64,000 bases of DNA from Numida meleagris. Taxonomy: Eukaryota; Chordata; Aves; Galliformes; Numididae. Below the pieces are notes generated by a model. The model made no database searches, was not told where the DNA came from, and saw only the letters and a program-made list of their open reading frames with translations. Shown here one piece after another: positions 12,244 to 25,398 of this stretch. Every line of letters begins with the position of its first letter. Within the stretch, counting starts at the first letter, position 1. Both the position numbers and the translations under genes were made by a program. Where the stretch lies: NCBI RefSeq assembly GCF_002078875.1, contig NC_034410.1, positions 82,527,258 through 82,591,257 on the forward strand, read 5' to 3'.

Positions 12244-12567
12244 AGAAACAAATGCTTCCCAGTTATAAGAATCAGTTGGAACAGACTGGTGAAGGATGTT
12301 TATCTCACAGGTTCCCCACTCCTCTCTCTATTTTTGCTTCTCCACTAGCTGCAAAAAGACTTCAAGAAAACAAGACCACTCAAACCAACCACAGCCTCCA
12401 ACAACTGAATATTCACTATACTGATGCAGCACAATTTTTGTTCTGACAGTGCTATGTTTAAATAGCTAAACACAGAAGTGTGAAAACAGCTTTGTCCTTC
12501 CAAATCTTCCTTTCTGTAATAGTGACCAGCAAGCACTGCCTACACAAATAGTTCTCATAGTAACTAC

Positions 12568-12754
12568 CTGTTCAGCCTGGAGAAGAGGAGGCTCCGGGGA
12601 GACCTGAGAGCAACCTTTCAGTATCTAAAGGGGGATGGTAAGAAAGGGGACAGACTCTTTAGTGGAGTTTGTTGTGATAAGACAAGGGGAAATGGTTTCA
12701 AACTAAAGGAAGGGTGGATTTAGTTTGGACGTAAGGAAGAAGCTTTTCTATGAT
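12568..12754 (+). mobile_element. CR1 fragment without 3' end
   Basis: Sense CR1 covering the C-terminal ORF2 segment, from TTCAGCCTGGAGAAGAGGAG through GGAGACCTGAGAGCAACCTT and AAACTAAAGGAAGGGTGGAT to GGACGTAAGGAAGAAGCTTT. The region that normally follows (the HWNRLP-like coding part and the 3' untranslated tail) is absent. CR1 insertions are normally cut at the 5' end and keep the 3' end, so a later deletion or rearrangement removed the tail. Frames are interrupted. Confidence 0.88.
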
Positions 12755-15700
12755 ACCGGTCTCTCCTGTTGGAGAGGTTGCTAAGCAGGGATTATTGCGG
12801 AAAAGAGCTTCAGTAGGTTCTAGCATACCAAAAACCCAAGCTACATCCATTCAAGTATTCATCTTTGGTCTGATAAAACATATTCAGAGACTGGTTTTTA
12901 AAACTAGTTCGCTATTTTCTGCGTATCTCTTGATGTTGCAGCAAAGTTGACAGAATACTTACCAGCCCCAGAAGCCCTAAAACTTAAAAGCATTTAAGCA
13001 GCAGATTTATATTTGAAGTGTCTATTTGTTGTAACAATTTTGACACAAACTGCAAAGAGCTACAATTGTTGAAATAGCTACTTGTCATAGTTTTATGACA
13101 CGATGAACTGATTCCCCAATACGCAACATCAGTATCCTTTCATAAACCCCAACAAAGTTAGGGAATTAGGTATGAGGAAATGCAATTCAATCTCCTGCCA
13201 CCACTTTATTACACAGCTCCAAAAATGAACAGATGAAAACGGCAAAGAAAAACAATTAACCAATCCACTGTTTCCGAAAAATTAAGTGCTAGAAGCAGAG
13301 ACACTGCTCTCAGCACTTCCAAGTTTTTCACTCAATACAAGTGCTAGCATCAAATAAGGATGGTGAGGGTAAAGCATTCCCCACGCTACTGCACAAAACA
13401 AAAACAGATTTCTGGAAATTATGCAACATATTTGAGTGCAAGTGTCAGAGGTACCAAGTTGCTAGACAAAGTCTAGCATGACCACTAAAGGAAAGACTGG
13501 AAACAGAAGCATAACTTTGAAGGAGATGAATTGCACCTTGGAAGCTGTCTTTTATTGCTATTTGCTATAAGAATAGATGTGACTGAACGGCTCCAACTTA
13601 CATGTTTAACTTTGAAAATCATCTTTCCCTAGCTTGGCAAATGAACAGAAAATGGGGTGGTATGTCTCTTTTCTCACAGCATCCGTGCTTTGTTCTGCTT
13701 CTCAGTTACACTTCAAATAATTTCGGGTAGGATCCATCTGTCTCTACCTGTTTTAAGATTCCCAGGTTGAGCAAAAGTTAAGCACGTGGCCAATTAAAAA
13801 TGAGATATGCAAGTTTAAGCTGTTCACCTTCAGGTCCTTCATAGAGAGAAAGAAATGCATTCAAGCAGCGTATTTCTTAAAACAAAGGCTGTCATAATGC
13901 AAAAAATGCAAAACAATCACAGGCCCAAGAAGCAAAGATCAATTTGCCAGATACTGCTAGAAGTCCTATCTAGACACACGGAGAAGTGGACCTGAATTGT
14001 GATGCAGGTATATTTTCTTCTTTCAGTATGGATGTAAACATTGAAATATTTAATAGATTGGGGGAAAATCTAACACTAAAAATAATGGATGTTGGCAGCA
14101 GGAATCCTCCCTGGCTATGGAAGGTTAAATAAAACCAAATTTGGCTCAGTAGCAGGTACATCTGATGACTGAGAAAGGCCAGAGAGCAACAAGTCAGGTT
14201 AAATGGAATGGGGGATTTACACAGCTCGAATATAGGTAGGGCAGCTAGAACAGCTGGAAATTATCAGTAAAATTTTCAAAAGTACTTTTGAGCAGTCACA
14301 GGTTCTTCAGTCATTTGCATGCTTTCACAGCCTCCATATGAAGCGGCAATTTTATTTAGACAGGAGGAGCACAAGACAAAGATGCTCCATATCAGGTATA
14401 ATACAGGTGGTACAAAGCACAACTTACTTTCTCTGTAGATTAGGCAGATTTTTTTAAGAGATGTTCTTGAGGAATTGCTGCTGGACCTGAATTAACCCAG
14501 TGCTACAGTTTTCAATCACTTAGATAGTTTACTGTCTTTGAATCTTCCAAAAATTAACTGCAGGGACTCTTTCTAAAGTGTTCATCTGACCTATTAAAGG
14601 AAAGGGGAGCCCTAGAGAATTTTAAATTGAATAAGTGTGAAGCTACACAAGCCAGGGAAATAAAGCAGAGAATCCCCTCCTAAAACTTGAAAAACCTCTA
14701 CAGAACAGAAGTGATTGCTGGTGACTGGGAACGAGACCAAGACAGCAACTGAGCCTGTAGTGTCTCACTGCCTACTAAAGGGAAAGAAACACTGCAGCAC
14801 AGCAGGATTTCTGTGGGCCTGAGCAGCACTGGGGCACTTACAGAGTGCAGCAGTAGGGCCTGCCTTTGGAGGCTCAGAGGCACAACAGCTCAGAGTGAGC
14901 GTACCCTCAACTGGTCATAACCAGATTCTGAGTGCTGGCTGAGGACTGGTGTTGATGAAGAGGAAAAGGATCTGGAACTTAAGACAGAAAAGTCATATAC
15001 ACCAGCAGTCTGAGGGCTAAATCTGATAGCTAGGTGCAAACAGATTAGAGGTTGGCTTCCAAAGCAGGGGTGCAAGCAGGATGCAGTTTGAGAAAGGACT
15101 CAAAGCAATCCCAGATGACAACGCTGCACAACACACTGCCCTTCTGCCACCCTTCCAGAGGTCTCTCCTCTACACAGTCATGTATTCATCAACCTGAGAC
15201 CAGCTCATGAAAGAATCAGCAAACCTGTGATTACAGTCACATGAAAATTCACTCCCACCACCATCTGTGATTTGATTTCTAGTCAAAACAGGGAGATAAT
15301 TCTGCACGCAGGAACATCACTGACATAACTAGAAGGGAGGAAGAAAAACTCACTGACACATTGTCAGGGAGCAGTAGGAGCCTGTTGCTCACAGAGAAGG
15401 CAAGTCAAGAGCAACCCCAACACAGGCAGCAACCTCATCAAGCAGGGCAGCAGGCCCAAAGTATCACACCACAGCAGGCAGGGCCAGGTACTAACAACAG
15501 GTTCCACGAAACAGGCCCCAACACAGCTAGGGAGAAAACTAAGTACGCTGCCTGGCAGCCCAGCCAAAGATAAGACAAAAACAAACCAGCTGTAACTGCA
15601 ACATTGCTCAGAAGAGGGTTGACTCAGCTGGGGGACACTGGGTGAAGGCCCCAGGTGAGGCTGGTTAGGGTAATTAATGACTTGTGGTACCCTGAGGGCC

Positions 15701-18700
15701 TTGACAAGGACTTCTGCAACTAGAGAGGTTCTGGTTGAATGTTTGGTTTTGTTTCTCACTACTCAGTTCCATTTTAATTAGGAATATATATATATATTTT
15801 GCTCAAGTGTTTTGCCTATGAAAGCGATCTTCCCATCCCTACTCTAGCCCATGAGCTTTCCCATTCTATCTTCTCCCCCTGTCCTGCTGAGCAGGAGGAG
15901 AGAGCAGTGCGGTAGGCATTTGGCTAATGCACCACAGCACTGAAAATCAGTCACATAACCAACCTCTAATGCTTTCCAAATTTACCAGCCTTCTTCTCCA
16001 AATCCTACGGTTTGTAGGAAAAAAAGCTAAAGAGAGTTAGTTTACAGATAATGGTGAACAAACTGATGATTCTGAATTCTAATTCCCTTGGCAAATGAAA
16101 ATTAAGTGAAACAAATGCAATTAATATTTTAATAAGAATAACTAGTTAATGTAATTTAACGAATATATTAGTTAGAATAAAATGAGGCAACAGAATAATA
16201 TCTGTGAGCAAACATCTTTCCTCACAGTCTGGAGTTCTAATTTCTCTCCTGCAAATGAGAAATACCTACTTACTAAGGAAAAAAAAATAGAAAATGGAGC
16301 TAGAATCACTGCCTTTTGAGAAAGGAGAAAGAAGGTGTTGCAGTGAGCTACCTTTAAATTGCCTCTTTTTTAAAACAGTAAACCAGCAAATACGAGAGTT
16401 GAGGTCAGTGCTGAACTGAACCTGAAGGTATTCAAATTATTATTATTTTCTTTTTGTTTCCTCAAGAGAAACCTTAATCACTTCCTAAGCATGGCTAAAT
16501 GGGGGAAAGTTTCCAGGCACTCTGGGCCACAGTGCAGAGGAGAATAACCCATCAATCTGTTAAGTCTTGCTGAGTTCTGTTTCTTCCTCCTGTAAGAGTC
16601 ACTGAAACAAACAGAAGAACAGTCCAAAGCACAGAGTTCAGAATTTTTTTTTTTTGCCAACTGAAGGTCTCGATCACTACAGTAAGGCTTCCCTTGTGCT
16701 CTGTCTCTTTTTAATCAAATGCTCTTGCATTCTTAGTCGTACACTAAGAAAGCAGCATGATTCAGGCTGGAAAAACAGCTTCTACTCAGCACTTACTCGA
16801 GTATGGTAGGTTGGAAAGAACAGTTGAAACCCCTTCAGGCTGAGGAAGGAATTTATCCTGGTCACACACGCTCTCAGTATGTGTTCGAGCCAATTAGGCT
16901 GTAATACAAAAGATGTGTGTAGGTAGACTGTCACACTACTCCCACTGCTTTAAAAAAGATGTGGTCAGATCTGCTTCTTGTGAACAATTCTATGTAAGCA
17001 AGCATTAGCTCAAATCTATTTAATCTGATTAAGCTCCTGGAAGTTGGAAGGATGAACACACACTTTCTGAACCCTTATTACAACTCAAGGGACATCAGTG
17101 CTAACATATTCAGTTTGGGGAGAGCAAAGTTCAAACACAACTCCAAGTCCCTGAAACTGCAACATCAATAGGGAGCTACTTACATGGAATGATGCTTAAA
17201 CTCCTAGTTCTGATGGACTGCGCTTGCTTTTGAAGAGGAATTGACCCTCATAATTCATACTTTTCTAGCACTGAACTGAATGATCCTGGCCAATTTTCAA
17301 GCTGAAAAACACAGCTTCACTTCTTTGTGTGGTTTATTAACCAACATCATTTGCAGATTTAGTCAAGTATGGTGATTTTTTATCAACTTTCTTATCTGTC
17401 CTGTACTCATCCTTCTCCTAGGCAGTTTGACTTCTAACGTTCCTTTAAAAAAAAAAAAGCAGAGTCCTCAATCAGAAATTAAATTACACCATGTGAGCAT
17501 TCATGATAAGCAGCACGCCCACCTGCGTGCAAGAAATCCCTGGGTTAAACAAACAGCTCCTTTACTGAAAGAAAAGAAGCAACAATGAAAACTTGGCAAG
17601 TCCAAATAATAAATCAGATACTTTAGCAGCAGAACTGACCCTATCCTTTTCCTCAACATCTGCAAGTTGCTGCTGGGCCAGAATTAACAGTTCTTCTCTC
17701 CTAATTATATCCTATTAACCAGGCTTGAAGGAGTCTAATTGCAGGTAGGTCTGTTCCTCCACTCCGGGGAACCCCACATTTTTAACTACTCCCTGTCTCA
17801 GAAGAATCAATCACAGCTCTGACACTGAGCAATAAGGCCCTTGTCTGCAGGGCCTTAATTATGCCAGTAAAGGCAGTGAACTCAGGTCTTCACAGTAACC
17901 CCAGCCTCCTCATGTCACCATCCACTTTAACCAGAGCCCCTTCACTTCAGTTTGTCAACCACAAAAAACACCTTCGTTAGGGTTCCAGGCTTTCAGGTAT
18001 GCAGAACTGTAATTGACTTTCAATTGAGTGTCCCTAAATTGTGGAAGAGGTACACTCCTTTGGTATTTCTAGCAGTTCTGACTCCCACAGCTGCATGCAT
18101 CCTCTGCTGATATCCACAGCGTATCAGAGTGAGACCAGGATGCATATCCTTCCTCCTGCTTCCTGGTATCCCTTGAAGGAACTCAGTAGCACAGGCAACA
18201 AAGGAGTCATGTACCCTCCAAGACCTCTCCTCAGTCCCATGGAGTGTTTATAGGTCTGTTGGTGGTCAACAATGCTCATGCTGCAGAAGACAGTCCAGGA
18301 CACTACATCTACCATATCTCCTGGCTTGGAAAGAAACTTCATCCCACACTTCAGCCAGGGGCAAGAGAGGGTACCAACATCATTTCCTGAATGAAACAAA
18401 GTTTTAACAGGAGTGCACCCAACTCTACCAGAATCCTGAAGGGGACCTGGTCCACCCACTCTGCTCCTAAGGCTGCTCCTTCAGTCTGTATTCACCTAGG
18501 AATCTGACTTGCTCTTGCCCACATTCACAACCAAGACTCAATGCTGAATTCCCTATATTTTTTTTTCCCCATCTATGTTTTAGGGGAATGTCACAGCCAA
18601 GTCAACGTTTGGTGAGGCTTTGTTATATTTCTTTTTTTTTTTTTTGGTGTGGCTGCTGCTGTCTGCATAATAATTTAAACTACCCAGTAGGATTTACGCG

Positions 18701-20154
18701 TATCCATGCTTTACTAAACCAAAGCCAAGTTGATCGTGAACTAAACTTCCCTTTTTTTGATCAGAATTGAGATGTATAAATGTTTCTAGCTTTGCATTCC
18801 TTCAATTCAGGTTAACTTTTCATGCAAGTGCAGTCAACTCCTCCTCGGTTCAGGAAGTTGTATACGGAATCAAAGACAGTAAAAACACCTGGAGATCCTG
18901 GGTTTCTGCAAGACACAGAAAAAACACAGTGCAGGCACTGTAGTGTCAGTACATACGTCACAGGATTTACTAGCCTGAGCCGTGTGCTGAATTCTCTCTC
19001 AGATCTAGACAAGCCAGGCTTGTCTCTGCCACAGACTAAGTCACCTCTCCGCTTTCTAGCAAGATCTTCATCTTATACATGGTAGTAGAAGAAGCCCTTA
19101 GCTAACATGCCAACCAGACAGCCTACCCAAAGAGAATGAAGAGCTCCCTTTAGTGCTAGTAGGCAAGCAATTCTGGTAACTGATCAGTTAACTAAAATTT
19201 GGGGTGACTCCTGCATGGCTGAAGATTAATATCTTGGTTTTTTGTTGTTGTTGCTGTTGTTGTTTTGCTTTTTTTCCCTGGGCTTCCTATTTTAAAAAAT
19301 AATTCACCATTCACCATTTGGACAGTATTCAGCAGAAATTAGTCTCTGTCTTTAATTAAAATTTAACAAAATACATTTCTCATGCAGGTTGGCTGTACTT
19401 CCCTGAAGAGTCTCATTATCCTTCCTAATGAAGTAAACAGCACAGCTACAATTTTCAAGAACAACTGAATATTTTTGTTTTTACCACTAAGCATGCCTTC
19501 ACGTTTGTTTCCTAGGTTGGAATCAATGCCTGCACCAGGAAGACAACTCAACACAACTTTCCTTTAATAAGGTTAGTTATGCCTGTGATTAATTACTTTC
19601 AGCTCTTAATGACTTTCAGCATGAGGTTTCTTTTCCTCCTGCTTCACTGCCTAAAACATTTGAATTTTCTTCTTGTTCATCTTGTGTCAGAAATCATCAG
19701 TTTGGTTCTTAATTAAAGCATTCAATTGTTAAGCTGATTTTGTTCCTTGCTAAGGTGGGACAGGAGACTGCTGGCCTGTTACTATATCTTTATGTTCTTT
19801 TCATCTTACACCTTCTAAGAAAGAACTTTCTCATTGCAGCCCTTTATACTAGGACCCTTTTGTACTAGGGGTGGTTTTCTCATTTTATTGCTTGTTCTTT
19901 TTAGTTATTCCAAGTGCATTGTCTAATCTGCTACCTGACATGTCTCAATCCCCTATTCAAATCACTTCAAAAAGGATTCCAAGCAGACTATTCAATTAGC
20001 ATGACATGACTGAAAAATAAAAATGAAAGTTTCATTATCTACTCATACTCCATGGCTACCTCTGCTGTACTTCCTTCAGTTCTGATTTCATCAGCCAATC
20101 TGTATTCAATCATTTGGGCCACAAATATTCTTTGTTGCTGTCATCCTTCCATTA
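12755..20154. other. Unique noncoding block, about 7.4 kb
   Basis: No CR1, mariner or LTR was recognised. Simple repeats: (AT)7 at 15784-15797, A12 near 17447-17458, T-rich runs near 18559 and 18632, and a (GTT)n stretch at 19243-19265. The longest frame (131 codons, minus strand, 15364-15759) is leucine-, proline- and serine-rich with no domain I know and probably reflects a locally GC-richer segment. No supported gene. Confidence 0.5.
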
Positions 20155-20227
20155 TGTAAATATATATATATATAATGTATTGTATATATACATATAATGT
20201 ATTGCATTTTATATATGTATATATAAA
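20155..20227. repeat. AT-rich microsatellite
   Basis: (TA)n tract with two embedded copies of ATAATGTATTG; most of it is A and T. It is self-complementary and could extrude a cruciform. It produces a spurious open frame rich in Tyr and Ile on the minus strand. Confidence 0.9.
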
Positions 20228-21801
20228 GAAGACAAAAAATAAAAAGCAAGATATCTAATTGTTGATCAGACAAGAAGCTGTCCAAGACAAGAAGCAGAAC
20301 AGCCAGTTGTGAGAAATGACAATGACACAGGGAAGAGGACTTCACATCGATCAGTGTTTATGAGACAAATGAGAGTTAATCCCTCACTTTTCACTGTACT
20401 GGCTCTTTTAAATCAGCACAAATGAATCGCTCAATAGTCCCTGTCCTACCCCATAACTTAAAAGTCAGTGCCTGGCTTCTAGATACCCTTAAGAATGCAA
20501 GGGTCTAAAACACTGCTTGCCAAAATTAGAACAGATGGGCATCATCTCACAAATTATTTTCTTTTTTCAGTCAGCAGCCTCAGAAGATGTAGCACACAGA
20601 TACCCTGACCTGCTTATCACACAGCTGACTCTCATCTTTCAAGGAGGTTATGATGATCTACCAGATTACACTCTGGCATGAAACTGGAACGTGAAGCTTT
20701 ACATGGTTCCTAGCAACACAGGTTGCAATGGGATCACTAGAATAAAAGCATGCAGAAATAAAAAAGGAGGACTTTCTCCCAGGACTAACTGAATTTCTTA
20801 CAAATATCCAGCTATCATTATAAGATATAAACGCGACTACTCAAAACAAAAGCAGAAAGGTTCAGTGCAAAACAGAGAAAAAATTCTATTAAATGTGTTG
20901 GTTCTTTAGAGAACAGACCAAAACACAGAACAAAATATACATGAAGTGAGGGAGACAGGCGAGTCATCAAGTCTGGGCTATGTTTCTGAGGTTTCGTGTA
21001 CAAGGTGGAAAAAAAATCTCAGTTAAAATAAAGTACTGCCAGGGCCCTTCGCCAAATACAACAAACAGCGAAGGCAACAGTAGGAAAATCACTCCTCAAC
21101 AACAGGATATGTGCAAAATGTCCAGGGCATGATACCAAAAAAGCTATATGTGACCAGGAAAACCACAGGAAATAAAACAATCTACCTTGCTAGATGGTGT
21201 TAAATGTCAGCCTTGACAGAAAGTGAGGGAGAACGGTTATCACTTCTAGACACAAGAAATCGCCTGACTCTAGCTTTCTCCCAGTACAGGAACCCTACCT
21301 AGCCTAGGGACACTATCTAGCCTAGTGAATTTCTCCATTTATTCACACTGGTAATTCACAGCAAAGCGGCTGAAATGTTGCTTAAGGCAGTGCAAAGATT
21401 AGGATTAAAGGGATCCAATACATATGCCAAGTCCAAATCACCAATGCTTTTACCAGAAGGGGCATGGGACCACGCTGGGGAGCACTGAAGGTAGTGAGAA
21501 AGTACAAATGTAAAACATTACTTTGTTGAGATTATAGAAGTGGTGTGATTAGCTTATTTATTTAATTAAAACACTTATTTGATTACCATATGCTTGGTCC
21601 ACACATGGACAGAAACTAGCTACATCACAAAAGTCAGAGAGAGGAAAGAAGAAATAATTTGAAGACTTTCATTCATGAATGTAACACTGCAACACTATGG
21701 AAAACGCAGCAATGATAGCGGAGTAGCAAAGTCCTAGGCTGCAGCAAGCAAGGATCTACTCAAATGCAGCAACCATAGGCACAGAAACAAAAGAAAAAAA
21801 A
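20228..21801. other. Unique noncoding block
   Basis: Nothing recognisable as gene or transposon. A short imperfect direct repeat of CCTAGCCTAG type occurs around 21296-21325. Confidence 0.5.
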
Positions 21802-22010
21802 AATCCACTTACCCTTGGAAGGCCTCAGGTAAGTAGGATTTCCAGGGAGACACCCTCACCTCCACTGCCAGCCATTGGATGAGGTCTGGGAAGGGGTGGA
21901 TCCTGGCTCCACCCTTTCCAGTCACTCAAGTGCATTGCATGCACCAGAGCTCCCCTGGTTTGGCCCTGCCTTCCTACCAGGTGCTCAATCACTGGTTCAA
22001 GCCATGAGTT
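21802..22010. other. GC-rich segment with terminal inverted repeat
   Basis: A segment clearly richer in G and C than its surroundings. It opens with a 12/13-nt inverted repeat (21802-21813 and 21828-21840, one-base indel) around a 14-nt loop that includes GGCCTC. As a side effect the loop region shows splice-donor consensus on both strands (GTAAGT at 21829 on plus, GTAAGTGG on minus). The 71-codon minus-strand frame at 21825-22040 is open through the block. It may be an old LTR or another unclassified repeat, but I cannot name it. Confidence 0.4.
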
Positions 22011-25000
22011 AGTATTTCCACTACACATGAAAAAAGTCAATTGGGATTAACTGCATGTTTCTGACAATATAGAAATGTGTACCATCAGATCCAACAGCCA
22101 TTCACTGACTGGAACAATTCACCGACAGTTTGGGGATGCAACAGTGTTTAATATATATTCAAGTCATTTTTTGTTAGACAGTTTTTTTTCCACTTGTGTT
22201 TTTGAACCCCAAAATGCTACTTAGAAGACAAGGATGGCAAAATGGTTTTCAAAAGCTCCTGTTGAATGTGGGAAGTAATTTTGGCAGGATGAGGGGGAGC
22301 AGCAGCTCATTCTGAGCTCAGTTTCTGCAGCAACTTTAAGAAATCACAGCACAGACAAAACCTTGCTCAGAATAATCCTTGTTTTCTCTCACAGTAAGGT
22401 TTTGTGATTTCTGTGTTACTGGCACCCTGAAGTCAGTACGGCTTTCAGAATTGAGCTGTTAACATGTTAATATCTGGGCTACTTCTGTATCTGCTAAATT
22501 ACAGAATTTGAAATACATATTTGACTTGTCCAGCTGTAATTCTGTTGTTGGAATCTTTCTCCACATTGCTGCAAAGCACAGGAAGCTCTCAGACATTGGT
22601 GAAATACATCTGATTTTACTAATACTTGCATTCAGAGGGGAGAGGTCACTCTGTAATGATAAAAATGAGCTATCACCTAGGAAGCCAGCTATGCTAGAAT
22701 TAAATTAGAATTCATGCTCATCCTCTCTGGAACAATCTGAAGGCTTTTCTTCTCCTTCATTAGCAGAGAGAGACTGAGAATGTAAGTATGCAACAGTATA
22801 ATTTAAACAGCAAATCTGAAGAGGAAGGAGGGTGATAAATGGAAGTAACCATTACAAAAGATGACTGTAAGGAAAATGCCAGCATTGCGTCCTTTCACTC
22901 CTACATATTTCCCTGAAGGAAAACAATACAAAAATTAATGTTGAAAGAATCTGCAGTTACAAAAGAAAAAAAAGTGCCTTTTGTAGTAGTTGCTCAAATT
23001 TTACTGTCTGCACCTAAGGGAGACCTGGGAAAATAGCAGTAGACTTCTTCCTGTGTAAATCACTTATTTAGAAAGCGGCACAAGGTGCCTAGGTAACAGC
23101 CACAACAATATTTAGATGCCATCTCTCTTTCTAATGAGAGCTTTTCAATAAGAAAAAAGACACATTTCTGAATTAGGTTTTACTGTGAACATGAGACACC
23201 TCCGATCCCTTTCAGTGTATAACAGGCCGCTTACTAGGAATAAAAAAAGATTGCTTTCAAACAGAGAAAAAGGAAGAGTCTGAAAGCAGATCTGAACATA
23301 AAATGGTGAAGTCCAACAAGAAACGTTCCCCGAAGAAATTCTTGAGGGTCTGCTAAGGAGCCAACATACCTGGCGTCCTCAAACCCTTCTCCTTGATATT
23401 GATAGTGAGCTCAGATGCTGCTGGCTCCTGTACAGCCTTCAGACATTTTTAAGTCTCACTGTCAGCTATGGGGTTCTCACAGAGCCATTAGAATTTGGCA
23501 CGAAGCTTGCTAAGCACTGCACCAAAGGCCATCCATCAGCTGTCTTATCAGCAAATGGGTCACGGAGGCTTCTCATTTTGGAAAGAAAAGAATAAAATTG
23601 AATTTAAAATGTAATCTGCCACAAGGCTTTCGAGGAAACATCTCTGATCTGCAAATCAGATCTCAAAGGATAGCCCTTAAGAGTCCTTCTTCTGCTCTAC
23701 TTGTTCCCTGAGAGGACAGACCTGTATCTCTGTAACCTAACACTGACGTGTTCCCATCTGTCACTAATTTTCAACACCAGCGGTCCAGGTTAACTAAAAG
23801 GTGACCTTCTGAGGGTTATTTGCATACACATTTCAGGTGTGAGTATCTGTCATTTTCCCACTGGAAGAATGGCTACTTCCTTCAGAAATACCATGGATGC
23901 TATGAACCAAAACATCTACAGTAAGAGTTGAATAGCAATATTTATACATATACATTTTTAACATAAATGCAGATATAAGTGTTGTGATGTCATTGAATAG
24001 CTACAGTCTTTTCAATTTCGTAGTACTTCCCAGACAAGAAGCAGGATCATTTATTTCACATGCAAAGAGTTATAATTAAGCATCTGCCCCAGGTCATGCA
24101 CAAAGCCTGTGTCAGAGCTGAGAACTGAACTCTGGGCACAAAAATATCTTTTGTCTGTTGAGAGAAAACCCAGAACATTCATTTTTCTAACTCCCAGTGA
24201 AAAACAGGTGTTTCGCTGATGTAGATTTGATAGCCCAGTCCACGCCAGGAATTACAATAAGATTCGGATCCAAGCCAGGACAAATCATGTTCTGCCTACG
24301 GTTGTCAAGGTAACAGCAGCCTGAGGTGTTCTAGCTACAGAAGAGCTCAGTAGCTCCAAATCTCTCCCTTCAGGAAGCGCTTCTTTGCTGCTTTATAGCC
24401 ACTCTGTGACATACTCACTAATCCTGCTGTGAAGAGACTAGATATGCTCAATTTGCCAAAGAATGGCAGCGTTGCTTGGAAATAATTCACAGAACTTACA
24501 ACACAGCTCAAATACTTGTCACGCAGAAGCCAGGAGTTATACGTCCATTTGAGCAGCAACACAATGGATTGCATTTCTTGGCTAAAATAGCCCTGGGCAG
24601 GGCCCTGCGTCCCTTCTATGTATGCAATGCTATGGAAGGTTTGTGGAGCTGACAGAAAAACTTACGTTTCAAGGTTAGTCCCCTCTAGAGTCAAGAGTGA
24701 TCAGAGAGAGATTTCTTTAGAGTATCATTTGGAGGTGAAGGCAGACTAATGAAATGGAGGAATCAAACAGCAGGTAATGGTGCCAGGATACCAACAACTG
24801 CCATTGCCTGCAATGACATAATACTGTTACCAAATCTTTCAGTACTTTGAAACTCGACGCTGTGGCCCTGAGGTACTTTAAAGTTTTACTCACCTAAAAG
24901 TCATGGGACAATTTGTTACAGTAGGAGACCTTCAGGTAGGGGTGAGGTCAGAAGTTGGTAGAAGGGCCACATCACTATGTGGTGACTGAGGCACTCACTG

Positions 25001-25367
25001 AAGCCTCCAAGGCCTTCCGTTGCACCCGGATCTCGCTGGTGCTAGTGCTACCCACTGTGACCCATCCCTCAGCACAGCTGCTCAGGAGAACACAGATCAA
25101 GTAGCAGCAAGCACAGATCTGGGCCACAGCACTGTGCTCACCTTGCAGCAGGATGAAAAAAGACCAGTGCTAACTGTGGGATGAAACAGAACCTGGCCCA
25201 TCCAAACTACATGGGGCGTCTACAGCATTGATAGGACAGTTTGCAGGAAACAGATTTTAACTCGTAAGGTGATGTAATCTTGGCACCCATACAGTGTGAC
25301 AGGGCTCTGATACTACTGCAGAGTAGCAGAGGTGCTCAAGGTGCATTGTTCCCCTGAAGGGAGTATA

Positions 25368-25398
25368 GGGTTTTGGTTGTTTTTTTTGGGGGGGAGGG
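25368..25398 (+). repeat. G-rich tract, possible G-quadruplex
   Basis: On the plus strand GGG at 25368-25370 is followed by a 17-nt T-rich loop, then G7 at 25388-25394, A, and GGG at 25396-25398. Splitting G7 as GGG-G-GGG gives four runs of three G. The first loop is long, so stability would be moderate. Confidence 0.45.

Larger units (their letters stand above)
11023..12567. other. Unique noncoding block with simple repeats
   Basis: Contains a poly-A tract of 24 nt at 11782-11805, followed by a CA-rich stretch, and a 28-bp tandem repeat at 12188-12243. No gene recognised; the longest open frame is 99 codons on the plus strand at 11070-11369, without a recognisable domain. Confidence 0.55.

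Noticed and set aside
15364..15759. 131-codon minus-strand frame, Leu/Pro-rich
   Set aside because: Hydrophobic runs come from a CAG/CTG-rich segment. There is no signal-peptide layout and no recognisable family.
18124..18459. 111-codon minus-strand frame, considered as a retroviral pol remnant
   Set aside because: No reverse transcriptase, protease or integrase motif is visible and no LTR lies nearby.
25145..25176. Splice-flanked 32-bp minus-strand segment (similar cases near 16794, 24890, 26453 and 52206)
   Set aside because: Good splice-site pairs with short open segments occur on both strands roughly every few kb, which shows the chance level.
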